Part shown: positions 21,320-33,369 of the stretch, one piece after another | How the letters are laid out: each line of letters begins with the position of its first letter | How positions within the stretch are numbered: position 1 is the stretch's first letter | NCBI GenBank assembly: GCA_030704615.1 | Contig: CM060733.1 | Coordinates: 1,986,001-2,046,000 of the forward strand | DNA: 60,000 nucleotides | Direction of reading: 5' to 3' | Origin: Takakia lepidozioides | Lineage: Eukaryota > Streptophyta > Takakiopsida > Takakiales > Takakiaceae | Notes under the pieces: generated by a model | Database searches by the model: none | What the model was told of the DNA's origin: nothing | Seen by the model: only the letters and a program-made list of their open reading frames with translations | Made by a program: the position numbers and the translations under genes

Positions 21320-22090
21320 AGCAAGGCAAAGGTGAATGCATGATTTGTGCGGAGGCATGGATAGGTGAAGGAGCAGGGATAGAGTGTGGGTCTAGATTCA
21401 TGTAAGAGGGGCAGATTTCAAGCTCCACATTACCTGAGATTCCCTGTGGATCAATAGCTACCAGAAACCTGCATGGGTAAGATGGTCAACTGGCAGCAGC
21501 GGCACAATTGATATAATCAGGCGCTGCTAATGAAGGCATCTTCTTCAGCACATTTCACCCTGTTTTTCCCTCGTATCAGAATCGGCCCTAACTGTCCATG
21601 TTGAATTCTGCAAGTTAGCTAGTTGAGTGAATCTAGTTTGGAGTGACTTTGACATGATACTGCCGATGTGACAACAGGAAAGTATCCAGAAACAGGTAAC
21701 AGAGACGACGACAAGCTGTGGAATGAATACTTTTCTGACCCCAGTCAATGGTGGGTAATCGAGGCAAGAAGGTGAATGCCTGTTGGATTATAGAGAGTAG
21801 CAAATGCAATTGAGCATAGTGATAAGTTGAGTTGGGTGTTTCCTAGAACAAATCTAGGCTGTCATCGTCAGTTGCTAGCAGCAAGGCAAGGAGGTATGCT
21901 TGATTTGTGCATAGGCATGGATAGCTGAAGGAGCAGGGATAGAGTGTGGGTCCAGATTAATCGCAAGGTGTAGGTAGCTTTTTCTCACTGTACAATGTGA
22001 AGAAGCTGTGGAATGAATACTATTCTGACCCCAGTCAATGGTGGGACAACCGAGGAAAAAAGGTGGATGCTTATCAGATTACCAGATGTC
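21320..22090. repeat. Interleaved local duplications (two segment pairs)
   Basis: Segment A (21320-21400, with GGAGCAGGGATAGAGTGTGG) recurs at 21890-21960. Segment B (21710-21780, with TGTGGAATGAATACT and CTGACCCCAGTCAATGG) recurs at 21998-22080. Both pairs keep the order A-B, so an A-B unit was duplicated and then diverged. Segment B encodes LWNEYYSDPSQWWDNR. Confidence 0.75.
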
Positions 22091-22245
22091 ATTCTGAACA
22101 TTGTCTCTGCCTTGGTGGACATGTAGGCCAAATGTGGGTGCATCAAGGATGCCAAGAGAGTGTTCAACACTATGGCGAACGAGATGTGATGTCGTGGAGT
22201 GTGATGCTCGCAGGGGTGCAGGATGGAGGCTTTGGAGACCTATGA
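21997..22245 (+). pseudogene. PPR protein relic with PSQWWDNR motif
   Basis: The plus strand reads KKLWNEYYSDPSQWWDNRGK, which resembles the plant OSB/PDF-type motif seen in organellar DNA- and RNA-binding proteins. In a second frame, after a TAG, it reads AKCGCIKDAKRVFNTM. A further shift gives RDVMSWSVMLAGVQDGGFG. Together these fit a PLS-class pentatricopeptide repeat (AKCG...DA..VF..M..RDV.SW..ML.G). PPR proteins edit or process organellar RNA. At least one stop and one frameshift make this copy dead. PPR genes are hugely amplified in seed-free plants, consistent with the host guess. Confidence 0.6.
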
Positions 22246-22389
22246 GCAAATTGCGGGGTATGCACAATAGGGGTGCGGGATGGAGGCTCCAACCTATGAG
22301 CAAATGATGGGGGAATTGGTTGGTTGGGGACCAGATTCTAGGAGATTTTGGAGACCTCGGTAACAAGAAGTTCCTATCGGCGATTTATG

Positions 22390-22558
22390 ACAGAGGTACC
22401 GTCCCTGCCCAACCGTTTAGGCGATAATTAATTCAAATTGAAAGTGCCTAACACGTTTTGGGACTTTTTCAAATTTTGCCTAATTGCACGGAAACTATGG
22501 GACCAAAGTGCCTAACTCCTGAAAATTCGAGCAAAAAACTTTCAAGCCTCTTCTCATG
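22390..22558. other. Spacer before LINE 3' end
   Basis: Non-coding; contains two AGTGCCTAAC repeats. It ends where the A-rich tail of the minus-strand LINE begins. Confidence 0.35.
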
Positions 22559-24146
22559 TTTTATTTTATTTTTTTGGTGAACAAGGTTTATTGCCCTGAT
22601 TAATTTTATTCATAAGTTATTGAGGGGAAAAAAAATAAAACCCCGATCAAGCCATAAGGCACACACACCGTAATCAGTGTAAAGGGAGCCATACATCCAC
22701 CAAGTGGGATGTTGAAGAACCAAGTACTGGGACAGATCCCAAGAGAGAAGACCAATTTAATGTAGGCAGGCCTACACTGACTGATGGTCCCTAAATGGAG
22801 CGACCCTTTGACCTTACACTAGCAATATTGCAAGTGACAGAACGTTGATTTTGTCATTGACCTTTCCTAGAGTAGAAGGGTTTAAGAGTAATTAAGTCTA
22901 GAGGCCTTGGATGAAGTCTTGACATGCTTCCAGTTGACATCTCGCTCAAACTCCGGCGAAAGAGTGGAGGGGGACTCGAAGGTCACGCCACGCTTGTGGA
23001 GGGAGCTCAGTCCAGAAGCATTCATCTTACGAGGGGGAGTGGCAGATGATTCCGGCAAGGCCCCATGTACTGCAGAAAGCTTCGTGGATATTTTGTGCGC
23101 TCCCGGAATTTCGTTCCATGTCTGCACACGTTTTGGCCTATGCTTTACGAGCTTCAGTTTGGAGATCATAAAAGATGTTGGAGAGGAGCGAAGAGATGGT
23201 GGTGGTCTATCTAGAGAAGCTAGTCTTACAGCGAATCTTCCATATATAGGTGCCACAACGTCGATCCTCTGAGGGTTTCAAATAAAAGGCAGCTTACCAC
23301 TTTGTTTTTTGTGATCTTGTCATAGTTTAGGAGCAGATGAGTTTCAGAGAGTGGCCTTGGATTCCAGTTTAGGTATAAGGATTTGACTAGGGGCCATATC
23401 TTGGATGGAGCCTGGCAGTGAAGCAAACAGTGCTCCAAAGTTTCCTGTTACAGCGGTTGAGCAGCACGCACAAAGAACTGATGCTTGGAACTGGAGCCAC
23501 TCTCCTACTTTAAGAACCCGATTTGCTACTTGCCATAGGAAAGCTGATATTTTTGCTGGACGGGTTTTGATCCATACCGAGCCCCAGATAACATACCACT
23601 TCTCTTCTCTAAATCCATGGTTTACCCATTTCGAGTCCCATTTAGCAATCATTGTCTCCGTTTTAGAGAGAACCCTGTACCCTCTCTTTGTTGAGTAAGA
23701 AAAGAAAGGATCCGGCGATCTAGTGAAGGTCCAAGACCATTGAGCAGGGTCTATATCAAGCTCTGCCAAGGGCCTTCCAAGAATCCACACAAACGTATTG
23801 GATGCCAGCCAGTCGTTAACTGGGACAGATAACGGGGGTAATGGGTTGAATGCTTTGTCTTGTGAAGTCCAGCAGCAAATCCTAATTGGGATTAGAGATA
23901 TTGGTTGAATGAGTTGAGGAATTGTTGAAGAAAGAGTAAACGTCTGAGTAGTTGTGTTGATATGAAAGCTAAAGATTGTAAACTGTTGTGGTGAAGCATA
24001 CTGGACAAAAATGACTGATAATTGACCCTGGTAGATGGCCAAGCCCCACATATTGTCCACCAGCACCGGGGGGCCTGATCCCAGTATAATGAAAATGTTA
24101 GAAGATGCCAATACTTGCCAAATAGCTGAATAGTAATTTCAACCAA
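22559..24146 (-). mobile_element. L1-type LINE, 3' part only (zf-RVT region and tail)
   Basis: On the minus strand, about 23430-23640 reads WYVIWGSVWIKTRPAKISAF, then LWQVANRVLKVGEWLQF, CACC, and (shifted) EHCLLHCQAPSKIWPLVKSL. This is the reverse-transcriptase-associated zinc-binding (zf-RVT) domain at the end of plant LINE ORF2. Upstream frames (24111 downward) are the less conserved linker. The 3' end has AATAAA and an A-rich tail (AAAAAAATAAAATAAAA) at about 22560-22580. The 5' part (endonuclease, RT) is absent. Several frameshifts show it is dead. Confidence 0.7.
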
Positions 24147-24226
24147 ATCGTTGGATTTTAGTTCAAATATTTGAATACATTGCTATTTAATCTCCCGGAC
24201 TGATAAAATATTTTAAATCTAATTAA

Positions 24227-24229
<3 letters not shown>

Positions 24230-24273
<44 letters not shown>
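24230..24273. repeat. (TA)n microsatellite
   Basis: About 22 TA units without interruption, inside AT-rich DNA. Confidence 0.95.
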
Positions 24274-24278
<5 letters not shown>

Positions 24279-25012
24279 ACCATAACCTAACCGGGAACCA
24301 TGGTTTTTATCAGCAAACCGGTAACTGGAACCGCTCCCATGTTTAAAAGTTGGATCCGGAACCGGCTCAATAAAAAAAAACCGGAACCGGATCGGAACCG
24401 TCTCTTGAAATAGTTGTGGAACCGGAACCGAAGGTTCCTTCACAAATGCAAGAACCGCCCAACACTGGTCAATAGTACCCCGGTTGCAGGTATGGACGTG
24501 ACACCGCAGTAACACGTCAGCGTCAGCGTCAGCGTCACGTCAAGACGTGATGGTCGTCACGTCGCGTCCATAAGAAGACATTCATCGCAGTAATTTTTTT
24601 TAACTTTTTAACTTTTAACCTTCTTTTGCCACGCTGGCGACAGCGAGGACGAAGGTGACCGGCCAGGTGACGGCTTGCCGAGGCGACCATGCAGGCGCCG
24701 GTCGCCGGGCGGGATGGGGCGTCGGCCCGGGCGACCACCACGTCAGCGGTCACCTGGCGGGATGGGCCACCGGCCCGGGCGACCGCCACATCAGCGGTCA
24801 GGCACCTCGCCTCACCCCCCTCCCGCTAGGTGACCACCAATACGGTCGCCCTGGGCAACAAAAAGAGAAAAAATTTCGGGACCGCCAGCATTGGTGGTCC
24901 CAAGAACGGGCGGTCGCCCGCCACGCCTCCCCGGTCGTCGAGAGATTTTCTTTAAAAAAATAATAATAAACAAACTTGGTACCTGCGGTCCGGATTTTCT
25001 ATTAAGAAATTG

Positions 25013-25075
25013 AAACGGGTTTAGGGTTTAGGGTTTCTAGGGTTTAGAGTTTGGGGTTTAACCGTGTACCCTAAA
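25013..25075. repeat. Interstitial telomere-like repeat (TTTAGGG)
   Basis: GGGTTTAGGGTTTAGGGTTT is followed by degenerate copies, then an inverted CCCTAAACCC at 25070. The unit is the plant telomere heptamer. It abuts the 120-bp satellite. Confidence 0.8.
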
Positions 25076-25084
25076 CCCTTTCAA

Positions 25085-25825
25085 CCAAATTTCATAGACC
25101 TGATAATTGATAGGTACTCATGAGAAGGTATGTCTATGTCCAACACACTCGCAAAAATTGAAATCAATCCAAAATCATTTGAACATCGAACGATGAGTTC
25201 ACCCTTTGAATCAATTTTGATTCACCTGATACTTGAGAGGAGCCTGTGACAAGGTATGTCCAACACAGTTGCAAAGATTGAAAGCAATCACAAATTCATT
25301 TCACCAGGGAACGATGAGTTCACCCTCTGAACCAATTTTGATTGACCTCATACTCAACAGGTACCTCTGACAAGGTATGACCAACACACTCGCAAACATT
25401 GAAAGCAATGAAAAATCATTTCACCAGGGAACGATGAGTTCACCCTCCGAACCAATTTTGATTGACCTGATACTCAACAGGTACCTTTGACAAGAAATGT
25501 CCAACACACTCGCAAAGATTGGAAGCAATCAAAAATCATTTGAATAGCGAACGATGGGTTCACCCTCTAAACCAATTTTGATTGACCTCATACTTGAGAG
25601 AAGCCTGTGAGAAGGCATGTCCAACACTCTCGCAAATATTCGAAGCAATCAAAATTCATTTGAACAGCGAACGATGGGTTCACCCTTTCAATATTTACTT
25701 TCACCTGATACTTGAGAGGACCTGTGACAAGATATGTCCAACACACTCGCAAAGAATGAAAGCAATAAAAATTCATTTGAACAGCGAACGTTGAGTTCAC
25801 GCTTTCAATCAATTTCTACGCGGTC
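25085..25825. repeat. 120-bp tandem satellite, about six copies
   Basis: The unit contains ACGATGAGTTCACCCT, AATTTTGATTGACCT, GATACTCAACAGGTACCT, CCAACACACTCGCAAA and AATCATTTGAACAGCGA. The ACGATGAGTT word recurs near 25190, 25310, 25431, 25551, 25671 and 25788, a steady 119-121-bp period. Copies differ by a few percent to about 15 percent by eye. Confidence 0.9.
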
Positions 25826-27042
25826 GCCAGTGGGGCCTCGGGACCGCCCGGCTCCCGGTCCCCATCGTTTTTTTTTTTTTTTCCTTTTTTTTTGTACCCC
25901 TGCGGCTATTGTTGTGGCGGTCGCCGGTTGGGGGGTCGGGACCGCGAGACTTTCTTAAAATTTGATTACCCATCCAGCGGTCCGTTTTATTTAGGGTTTT
26001 GTTTTTATTTTTTTTATTTTCTTAAACCTTGGAGGCGACCGCTGTGGCGGTCGCCTATTGGGGGCTCAAGACCGCGAGATTGGCCGGTCCGTACCTTTTT
26101 TTTAAAAATGTTTCCACTTGGTTTTTCACCCATGAGGCGACCGCTTCGGCGGTCGGCGATTGGGGCTCGGGACTGCCAGACTGGCGGTCCCCACTTTTTT
26201 GGTTTTTTGTTTCCACTTGTTTTTGTCGCCGATGAGGGGCTCGGGACCGCCAGACCTGCGGTCCCCACCTTTTCTTTTTGTTTCCTTTTGTTTTTGTACC
26301 CATGAGGCGACCGCTGCAGCGGTCGTCGTTTGGGGGCTCGTGACCGCCAGACTGGCGGTCCCAATGTCGCTCCTCGCCGTGTTGGGGGGGGGCTGCCAGG
26401 CAACCACTAGAGTGGCGGTCGCCACCATCGCCACGTTACCCAGCACACAGGCGATTGCCGCTGTGGCGGTCGCCGGAATCGCCACGTCACCCACCCTGCC
26501 ACCCACCGCCTAGCCACCCTGCCCACCTACCCACCTTGCCACGTGCTCATATTGCAGCCGCAGCCCGCCAGGCGACCGCACACGGCGGTCGCCTTGTTCT
26601 CCCTCCCTGCGACGGCACGTGGCGGTCGCCCTCTTCTCCTGCCTGCGACCTGCACGTGGCGGTTGTCCTGCCCGCCCCTCCAGGCACCCCCCTGCCGCCT
26701 GACCGTCACCTCACCGGAGGCGACCGGCGCTTAAGGATGCCCTGCCACCGCCGCTATGGTGGTCGTCTGCATGGCCACCTCAGGCGCCTCGAAGGCGACC
26801 GCCATGGTGGCGGTCGCCGAGATCGCCACCACGTCTGGCAGAGTGGCGACCGCCAGTGAGGCGGACGCTTGCCTCGCCACCTCACTGGCTCCGAGGTGAC
26901 CGCCTCTTTGGCGTCACACTTGCCACCTCCTTGGGCTCGCCGGCAATTGTGGCATGCTGTCTAAGGATATGGCAATGTTTTATCCATGTCTTTACCTACT
27001 GACGTAACTGCCGTGACGTGTGACCCAAATCCGGTCAGTGTC

Positions 27043-27070
27043 GCTGACGTCACGTCGCTGACGTCACGTC
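27043..27070. repeat. Tandem GCTGACGTCACGTC (TGACGTCA palindromes)
   Basis: Two exact 14-bp copies, each holding TGACGTCA, the core recognised by bZIP (CRE/TGA-type) factors. Further TGACG words lie at 27001-27020 and at 24510-24560. No promoter is otherwise recognised. Confidence 0.6.
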
Positions 27071-27224
27071 GGCCTGCAACCAGGGTCAATACACTACATA
27101 GGCTGGTATTGACAAAGGAAAAACCCCATGCAATACACGTACCCAGATTGAGTATCTGGGTTAGATGATATATCCTGGAGGATTGGGGGTATAGCAGACT
27201 AAGGGCACAAATTCCACGCCCCAC

Positions 27225-28778
27225 GGATGTGAGCCGAGTTCGAGCTTTCATAGGGTTGGCAAACTATTATAGACAGTTTGTCAAGGGATTTAGTGCCATT
27301 GCAAAGGCTCTAACCAAGCTGACCAAGGTGGACCAGGAGTGACAGTGGAAAGATGAGCAGGAACGAGCTTTTCAAGAGCTCAAGGCAAGGTTGACCTCGT
27401 ATCCTATCCTGAGACGACCTATCAGGGGGCGTCCCTTTCAGCTGCATACGGATTGGAGTATGTTGGGGCTTGGAGCGGTGCTCACACAAGTGGATGATGA
27501 GGGAAGAGAGTTCGTAGTGGCTTATGCTAGCCGCTCAAATAATGCTGCAGAGGCTAAATATAGCTCATATGACAGAGAGTGCTTAGCTGCAGTGTGGGCC
27601 GTGGCACACTTCAGGTGCTATCTATATGGCAATCTCTTCACCCTTGTCACGGATCACCAACCACTCAAGTGGTTGATGGAGTCAGACAAGCTTACGGGGA
27701 AGCTTGCACGATGGGCACTCATACTCCAGGAGCATGACTTTCAGGTTGTGCATCGACCGGGTTTGGTCAATCGGGATGCGGATGGATTGAGTCGTAATCC
27801 ATGCATGAGCCAGCAGGATGATACTGGAGCTCGGTGGCATGGTGAGACGGACGAGGAGATGGTGCTGGGATGGCATGCATCTGCATTTTTGTGTATCTTG
27901 GCAGCGGGAGGCCAGGTTGGACCTACGACAAGGATGACTATAGATGGAGTGTCCGAGGACCCTGAGGCTAGTGACGAGCCAGGTGGTGCCAGAGATATAC
28001 ATAAGGATTCGGCTGTGTTGGACTACCTCCGTACTGGAGACACGACAACCACTGTGACTACCAAGGAAATGGATCGGATCCTGCAACTAGCCAAGAGGTT
28101 CAAGTGGGAGGGGATACACCTGCTCCGAGTGTGGGAGGATGGTCGGGTGAGGATTGTGCCTCACCTAACACAGCGTGCATGGTTAGTGTGGCATGCCCAT
28201 GAGGAATTGAGGCGTTTTGGAGTGCGACGCACTCACAGTCTACTGCAGGGGCAGTATTGGTGGCGTGGTATGCACACAGAGGTGCAACACTTTGTGGCTA
28301 GGTGCATGGTGTGTGACAGTGCTTTGTTTAATGCCCCTACACCCCAGTTGCATCCTCTTCCGATCATGGGATTGGGCTACAGGTGGAGTCTTGACTTTGC
28401 AGGACCGTTGCCACTGACAATGCGCCACCACAGATATGTGTTGGTGATGGTGAAACACTTCTCCAAGTGGATCGAGTTGGTTCCATTGCCTGATAAGGCT
28501 AGTGAGGGAGCTGCGTATGCATTCTTGGATCGTGTGCTTAGCCGATTCGGTGCTCCAGCTGAGGTACTCACGGACCAAGGGAGAGAGTTCATGGGGGAGT
28601 TTCAGGCTTTGTGTGATAAAGCCTTGATAGACCACCGCACCACTTCTCGGGATCATCCTGAGGCCGATGGCTTGGCAGAGAGAGTTGTTCAAACGGTGAA
28701 GAGCGGTTTGCGCAAGTATGGCTTGCAGAAGGGACACCTAGGAGATTGGGATCTTCAGGTGCCTTGGTTAGCCATGGG
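27225..28778 (+). pseudogene. Ty3/gypsy pol fragment: RT end, RNase H, integrase
   Basis: The first part (27225-27340) reads TDVSRVRAFIGLANYYRQFV, the end of gypsy reverse transcriptase, up to a TGA at about 27341. From there one frame is open to 28778. RNase H is seen as LHTDWSMLGLGAVL, YDRECLAAVWAV and VTDHQPLKW (Asp, Glu, Asp). The integrase zinc finger is HAHEELRRFG...CMVCDS. The core has WSLDFAGPL, LTDQGREFMG and HPEADGLAERVVQT, giving the D-D-E triad. The frame is cut at VPWLAMG, where an LTR (28779 onward) is inserted. Gag, protease and most of RT are missing. No LTR of its own is identified. Confidence 0.8.
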
Positions 28779-29811
28779 TGTCGAGCGGCTTTTACTCACC
28801 CATCCCTTCGCTATCCGAGGTGGAAACTCCAAGATAGAAGAGTTGGATATCTCTAAGCACTCAGCTCGCTCAGAACAATCAGTCATGACCTGCAGCTAGT
28901 GAATCATGGTTATGCTTCCTATTTGTATTCCTTCTTGCCTTCATGTTATCAATTTACCTTACCATGTATACTGAAGCATCAGATTGCTTCAGTATCTACT
29001 AAGTTCCAGTTAATCCTGCATTCATTCCATAACTTCACTCATGTCTCTCTACACAGTGTGATTGTATCGAATAAGTATCAGATTATGATTTATCAGGTAC
29101 TAGGCCAATGTCAAGGTGACTCTCATCCGCCCTACAGTATCACTACAGCTCTGCATGTAATAATCATCTACTGTTCATCTCTCCTCCTTCTCCGTGCTCT
29201 CATTCTTGCTCTCCGCCTGATCTCCTCTCATACATGACCAAGAAGCGCTCCCCGTGAAGTGTCCCAGAAGTGTCATTCTTTCCGTTGCCGCTCTCTTTAT
29301 CTGCCCGCAAGCTGTTCTAACCACCTAACTAATTAACCGTCATCCCTGTAGTAACACGTTCCTTCTACAGATGTCGTTCCCTCACAGTCGTTCCCTGCCA
29401 ATGATAACTGTTCCCATGTACTGTGACAGGCTGTGTCAAGCTGTGCCGAGCTGTGACTGGCTGTGTAATGCTGTATCGGGCTGTGACTGGCTATGTCGGC
29501 TGTGTCGGGCTGTGCAAAGCTGTGGCGGCTGTGACTGGCTGTGACGGACTGTGTCGGGCTGTGCGAAGCTGTGGCGGGCTGTGACTAGTTGTGTCTGGTT
29601 GTGTCGGGTTGTGTCGGCTGTGACTGACTGTAACGGACTGTGTCGGCTGTGTCGGGCTGTGACTGGCTGTGTCAGGCTGTGTTGGCTGTGTAACCCCCCT
29701 AAAGCCTGCTGCTGCCACCTCTAAGGCTCCTGTTGGTCTCAATCTGCGCAAAAATTAAGGGTACCCCACAGAACCTGTAAAAGCGTCTAAGTCCCAAGCA
29801 GCCCTCTAACA
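28779..29811 (-). mobile_element. LTR of the aORF element family (copy A)
   Basis: 1,033 bp, minus orientation: begins TGTTAGAGGGC (at 29811) and ends CTCGACA (28779), with TG...CA ends as in the intact LTRs at 39105 and 51553. It contains the GGCTGTGxCx minisatellite (29425-29690, complement of CACAGCC). It interrupts the gypsy integrase at 28778. The adjacent internal sequence at 29812 matches the polypurine tract, so this is the 3' LTR of the copy to its right. Confidence 0.85.
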
Positions 29812-29850
29812 TTTACCCCTCCACCTCTCAAAAAGCCGTGTCCTCACGGT

Positions 29851-32800
29851 TTACTGTTTGGGATTAGCAAACCTTTGTGAGCGAGCACCCTTCTGACGGT
29901 GAGAGTCTCGTGAAGGACTCCGTGTGCGAGCCCGAGTCCTGTCACTGGTTGACGGAGATGATTGAGCACTACTTGGAAATGTCAGTCCCTCCTTTGGCTG
30001 ATAACGAGGTAACCGCTCAGGCATAGGAGATCCCCGTCGTTTCTTCTCTGCCCTCTGAAGTGCGTAGTCCTCTGCCATGTCAAAAGAGTCCGCTGAAGAA
30101 ACAGTAGTATCAGAATCCTCGTCTCCCCTGAGGTGTTTTAACGGCCAAACTTTAAGTGGAATCCTCTGTGGCATACAATGTTGTCCGACCATATCTGGAA
30201 GTTTAAATTGCACAACTTGTTGTAAGCGCTGGCACGCAAAATTAGTGAACGTCCTGAACTCCTTATCTGTACAGGTAAGAGGTGTGCCAATGACTTGGGA
30301 ACAGTGCAAGTATTTCCATGCCTCATGTCCCTTAAAGAAAATATCGTCAGGGCCGAATTTCTGTGTTGTCAAATTGTTCGAAGCCGAATGAAACCATGAA
30401 CGAAGTTGGGAATCCTTCTGCATCATAACTTTTGCATCATATAGGTACATATGAGGTGGCACTGAAGGTAAGACCCAATGACCCCCACTGGAATAACTCA
30501 GAAATCACGATTGCATCTTCTGCTTCTCAATGTGATAACGTGCTAGAAAACAAGCAGCATAGTATAATCCACAACCCATGACAATACTTGCTACCTCCTT
30601 GGTCTTGGTATAAATGTACCCATGTACAACTTGGAAGGCAATTAATTCCTTCAACATGGTACTTGCTTCAGACCAGTACCTCGCAAAGTGATGATCCTCA
30701 ATAGGTCGATTGTTTGGAAGAACCTTAGTCCTAGTTGCCACTGGCAGCCAAATGCGCATGATCTGGTAGTAATGTGTCAATGATTGCGGAGGACTAAATT
30801 CCTTCCAAGCCAAATCCAACACAATGGGAATTTGGTGGGTTAAAAGCAGCATCCCCCCATACCTCAGGCTGTGGTGTGGCTGTAGTAACAACAGGGTCAG
30901 CTACCTACACAATCACTTGTTGTGGTATTGGTAGCACTGGCCCTTCTACCACTGGCATCTCCTGCACCCCTTGCGAAGAAGACTGAAAAATTAGAGTTCT
31001 GGCATGTAAATAAGTAGCCATCAGCTGCTCCTCAGGTACAAAGACTCTCTTGTCAATATTTGAACTCAGGTCATCCACCTGAGTTTGCAGGCCTTCTACA
31101 TCCTCCTGTAGCTCCGCTATCCTACTATAGACATTGTCTATAGTAGTTGTGGCAATGTTCTGCACCTGCAATCTTAGCTCATTCATCTCGCCCTGGGTGA
31201 GCTTCTGTGGTGCTTTGCCTTCCACCGGCCCATGTGCTAACCAGACCTGCATAAGGTGGTTATCCACCAAATCGTGTGTGGAACCCCTGAGAGTCTACTC
31301 GTCTGTGAGCCTATACACATCTAATTGCTGCTGTAAAGCCTCCATGCGCTTTGCATGAGGTTTAATTAAACTCGCATAGGCAGCAGCCAGATTATTGGCT
31401 TCATTCCAAGCCTTGTTAGCCACAGAGAGTTCATTTCTATTGACCATGACTGTTTGTTGCAACTCCAGGATGTACCTCTCTTGGTCAGTCTCAACCTGTC
31501 TGTAATGCTTGAAAGTATTCTCATTGCGACAGATTGTATTCTTCATATCAACAATGAGTTTCGCCTGTTCGATTATCTCTGCCTCTGCCTTCATACATCT
31601 CTCCCCTTGTCTGTTAACTTCTAATGCAGTTTGCTCAAGAGTAGTTGTGAGTGTAGCACATTGTATGGTTATCCTCTCATGTACTGCCTGCAACTCTGTA
31701 TGTAGTGCATTCACTTCTTGCAACTTGCCCTCATGCTTCACCTGCATTTGGTATAACTGTTGTTTATGTGCTTCGTGCAACTGGTCCTACGCGAGGCCTG
31801 CTTCAATCAGATGTCCCTTGGCCAACTGCAAAGCAACCTTTGTGTCCTCCAACTCTTGCTGTAACTTGAGATTGACCTCCTCATCGACCTTGTTAGCACA
31901 CTCAGTGGCAATTCGAGCCTCAAACTCCTTCCTGAGTTCCTCCCTCAAAGCTGCCAATTGGGTAGATGGAACATGAGATTTCACATAAGTGCCCAACAAA
32001 TTAAGTGTTCTGCTTATGGAACTCATAAGCATGGCCTGCTGAGGGTCATCATGGTGAGCTTGCTGCTGTTCTCCTTGATCCTCCACAGTGTGATGCCTCA
32101 CCAACCATTCAGGCCATTGCCCCACCAGATTTTCTTCCTGAACCACCTCATCCGCCACAGGTGCTGCAGTGTCTTGATATTCTACCCCTGGTACCTCCAT
32201 CACAGGTGTGGGTATTACATGCATAGCAGGGTTTTCCCTGGACACCCGCTACACCTCTGGAATCACTGATTCCCTTACCAAGCCAGAGTTTTCATAGAGA
32301 AGGTCACCCTTCTAAATTTCGGCCACAACCTGCTCTGTAGTGGGAATGTCCAACCTTTCTCCTTCCAGAGCAATTGGGGGTGAAGTCATTGCATATACTA
32401 ACTGTGGAACCTCCAAAACATCTGAGTCAATTGGTTGTGGTGGCTGTGGTATCAAATTGACTTCCTCTTCCATCTCTGAAGGCCGTGCTTCCAATAATAG
32501 CAGCTCTCTGTGCTGTTGTGCCCCATCCTGCACAAGAGCTTGGGAAACATTATCGTGCGGTTTCCGTGAAGCCAGTGGATCCGCCACTACAGTCATACCC
32601 CGCCTTTGTCTCTTAGACTGGTGTTGCGCTGCCAATCCACCCTCACTGTGTGAAGAGCCTTGCTCTTCAATTGCAAAGGTTTCTGCCTCAAACACTCCCA
32701 TCTCCTTACGTTCCCGAGTATCAAGTATGCAAGAATCAAGAATTATTTGGGCAATGACTGGACCAGACACAATGATCGGAGACTTAGCAGCAGTGCCCTG

Positions 32801-33354
32801 TAACCTTTTCATCTCGTCCACCAATCCGTTGTACATTAACTCCGCCCAAGCGACATCCTCTCTCTCAAAGCTTTCAGGATCTCCTCTGTGAATGACCTGC
32901 TCAAATACTGTTGGTTCTGTTTCATGGCAAACAGAACGTTCAATATTTGGCCAACTTCCCTAAGCCCTGGGTACTCGGTTTTGGTACAAGCGTAACCTTG
33001 AGTTTCAAAGAAACTCCATTCTTGGAACAAATTCCCTATCTGCAATCTTGTCCTGTGCTCATCCACATCCACATGTCCTGATGGCAAATCAAACAATTGC
33101 TGCAGGTACTGGGGAGTAATTTCTATATCTACTCCCCTCACCTGAATAACTCCCGTCCGAGGCTCAAAGTTCTGAAGAAATTGTATCATGAACTGCCGAT
33201 GATGCAAAGACCAGTCCTTGCGTAGCAGCCCCTCCAATCGCAACTCCCTTAGCAGCTGTACTGCCTGCGGTGCTGCAATTGTTTGCTTCTGCAGTATCGT
33301 GGTGCTCTTCACCCTGATATCCTCCATTCTCCCCACTCTCTTCATTCTTGACAA
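29851..33354 (-). pseudogene. aORF, copy 1 (post-integrase ORF), decayed
   Basis: The minus strand encodes the same large protein as the intact element (47966-51514). In order: MKRVGRMEDIRVKSTTIL; FLQNFEPRTGVIQVRGVDIE with YLQQLFDLPSGHV; YGACT-like C-rich turn then MKQNQQYLSRSFTEEILKAL; KSPIIVSGPVIAQIIL; an acidic linker; a long coiled coil (about 31300-32000); a second coil (31050-31200); then LDLAWKEFSPPQSLTHYYQI, IVMGCGLYYAACFLARYH, MYLYDAKVMMQKDSQLRSWF; and an arginine/serine-rich tail RTRARTRSPSRDSHRQKGAR. The frame is broken by in-frame stops (near 32309, 31787, 31292, 30502) and by two frameshifts (near 32836 and 30895). Function unknown. Confidence 0.8.
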
Positions 33355-33369
33355 ATAGAAAGGCTTTGT

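Larger units (their letters stand above)
24510..26935. repeat. GGCGACC/GGTCGCC hairpin-rich zone
   Basis: Across 24650-24930 and 25820-26920 the words GGCGACCGC and GCGGTCGCC occur over and over, often as pairs a few bases apart so that each pair is a palindrome (for example around 26034-26062 and 26134-26156). From 25900 to 26390 there is a ~100-bp tandem unit: GAGGCGACCGC, GCGGTCGCC, TTGGGGGCTC, GGGACCGCCAGACTGGCGGT, then a T-rich tail ending ACCCAT. Units start at about 26032, 26134 and 26304. Long GC-rich frames on both strands are by-products. The block encloses the 120-bp satellite at 25085-25825. Confidence 0.8.

Noticed and set aside
24655-26859. Long GC-rich open frames on both strands
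   Set aside because: They follow from the GGCGACC/GGTCGCC repeat. Composition is Arg/Pro/Gly-rich on every frame and no domain is present.
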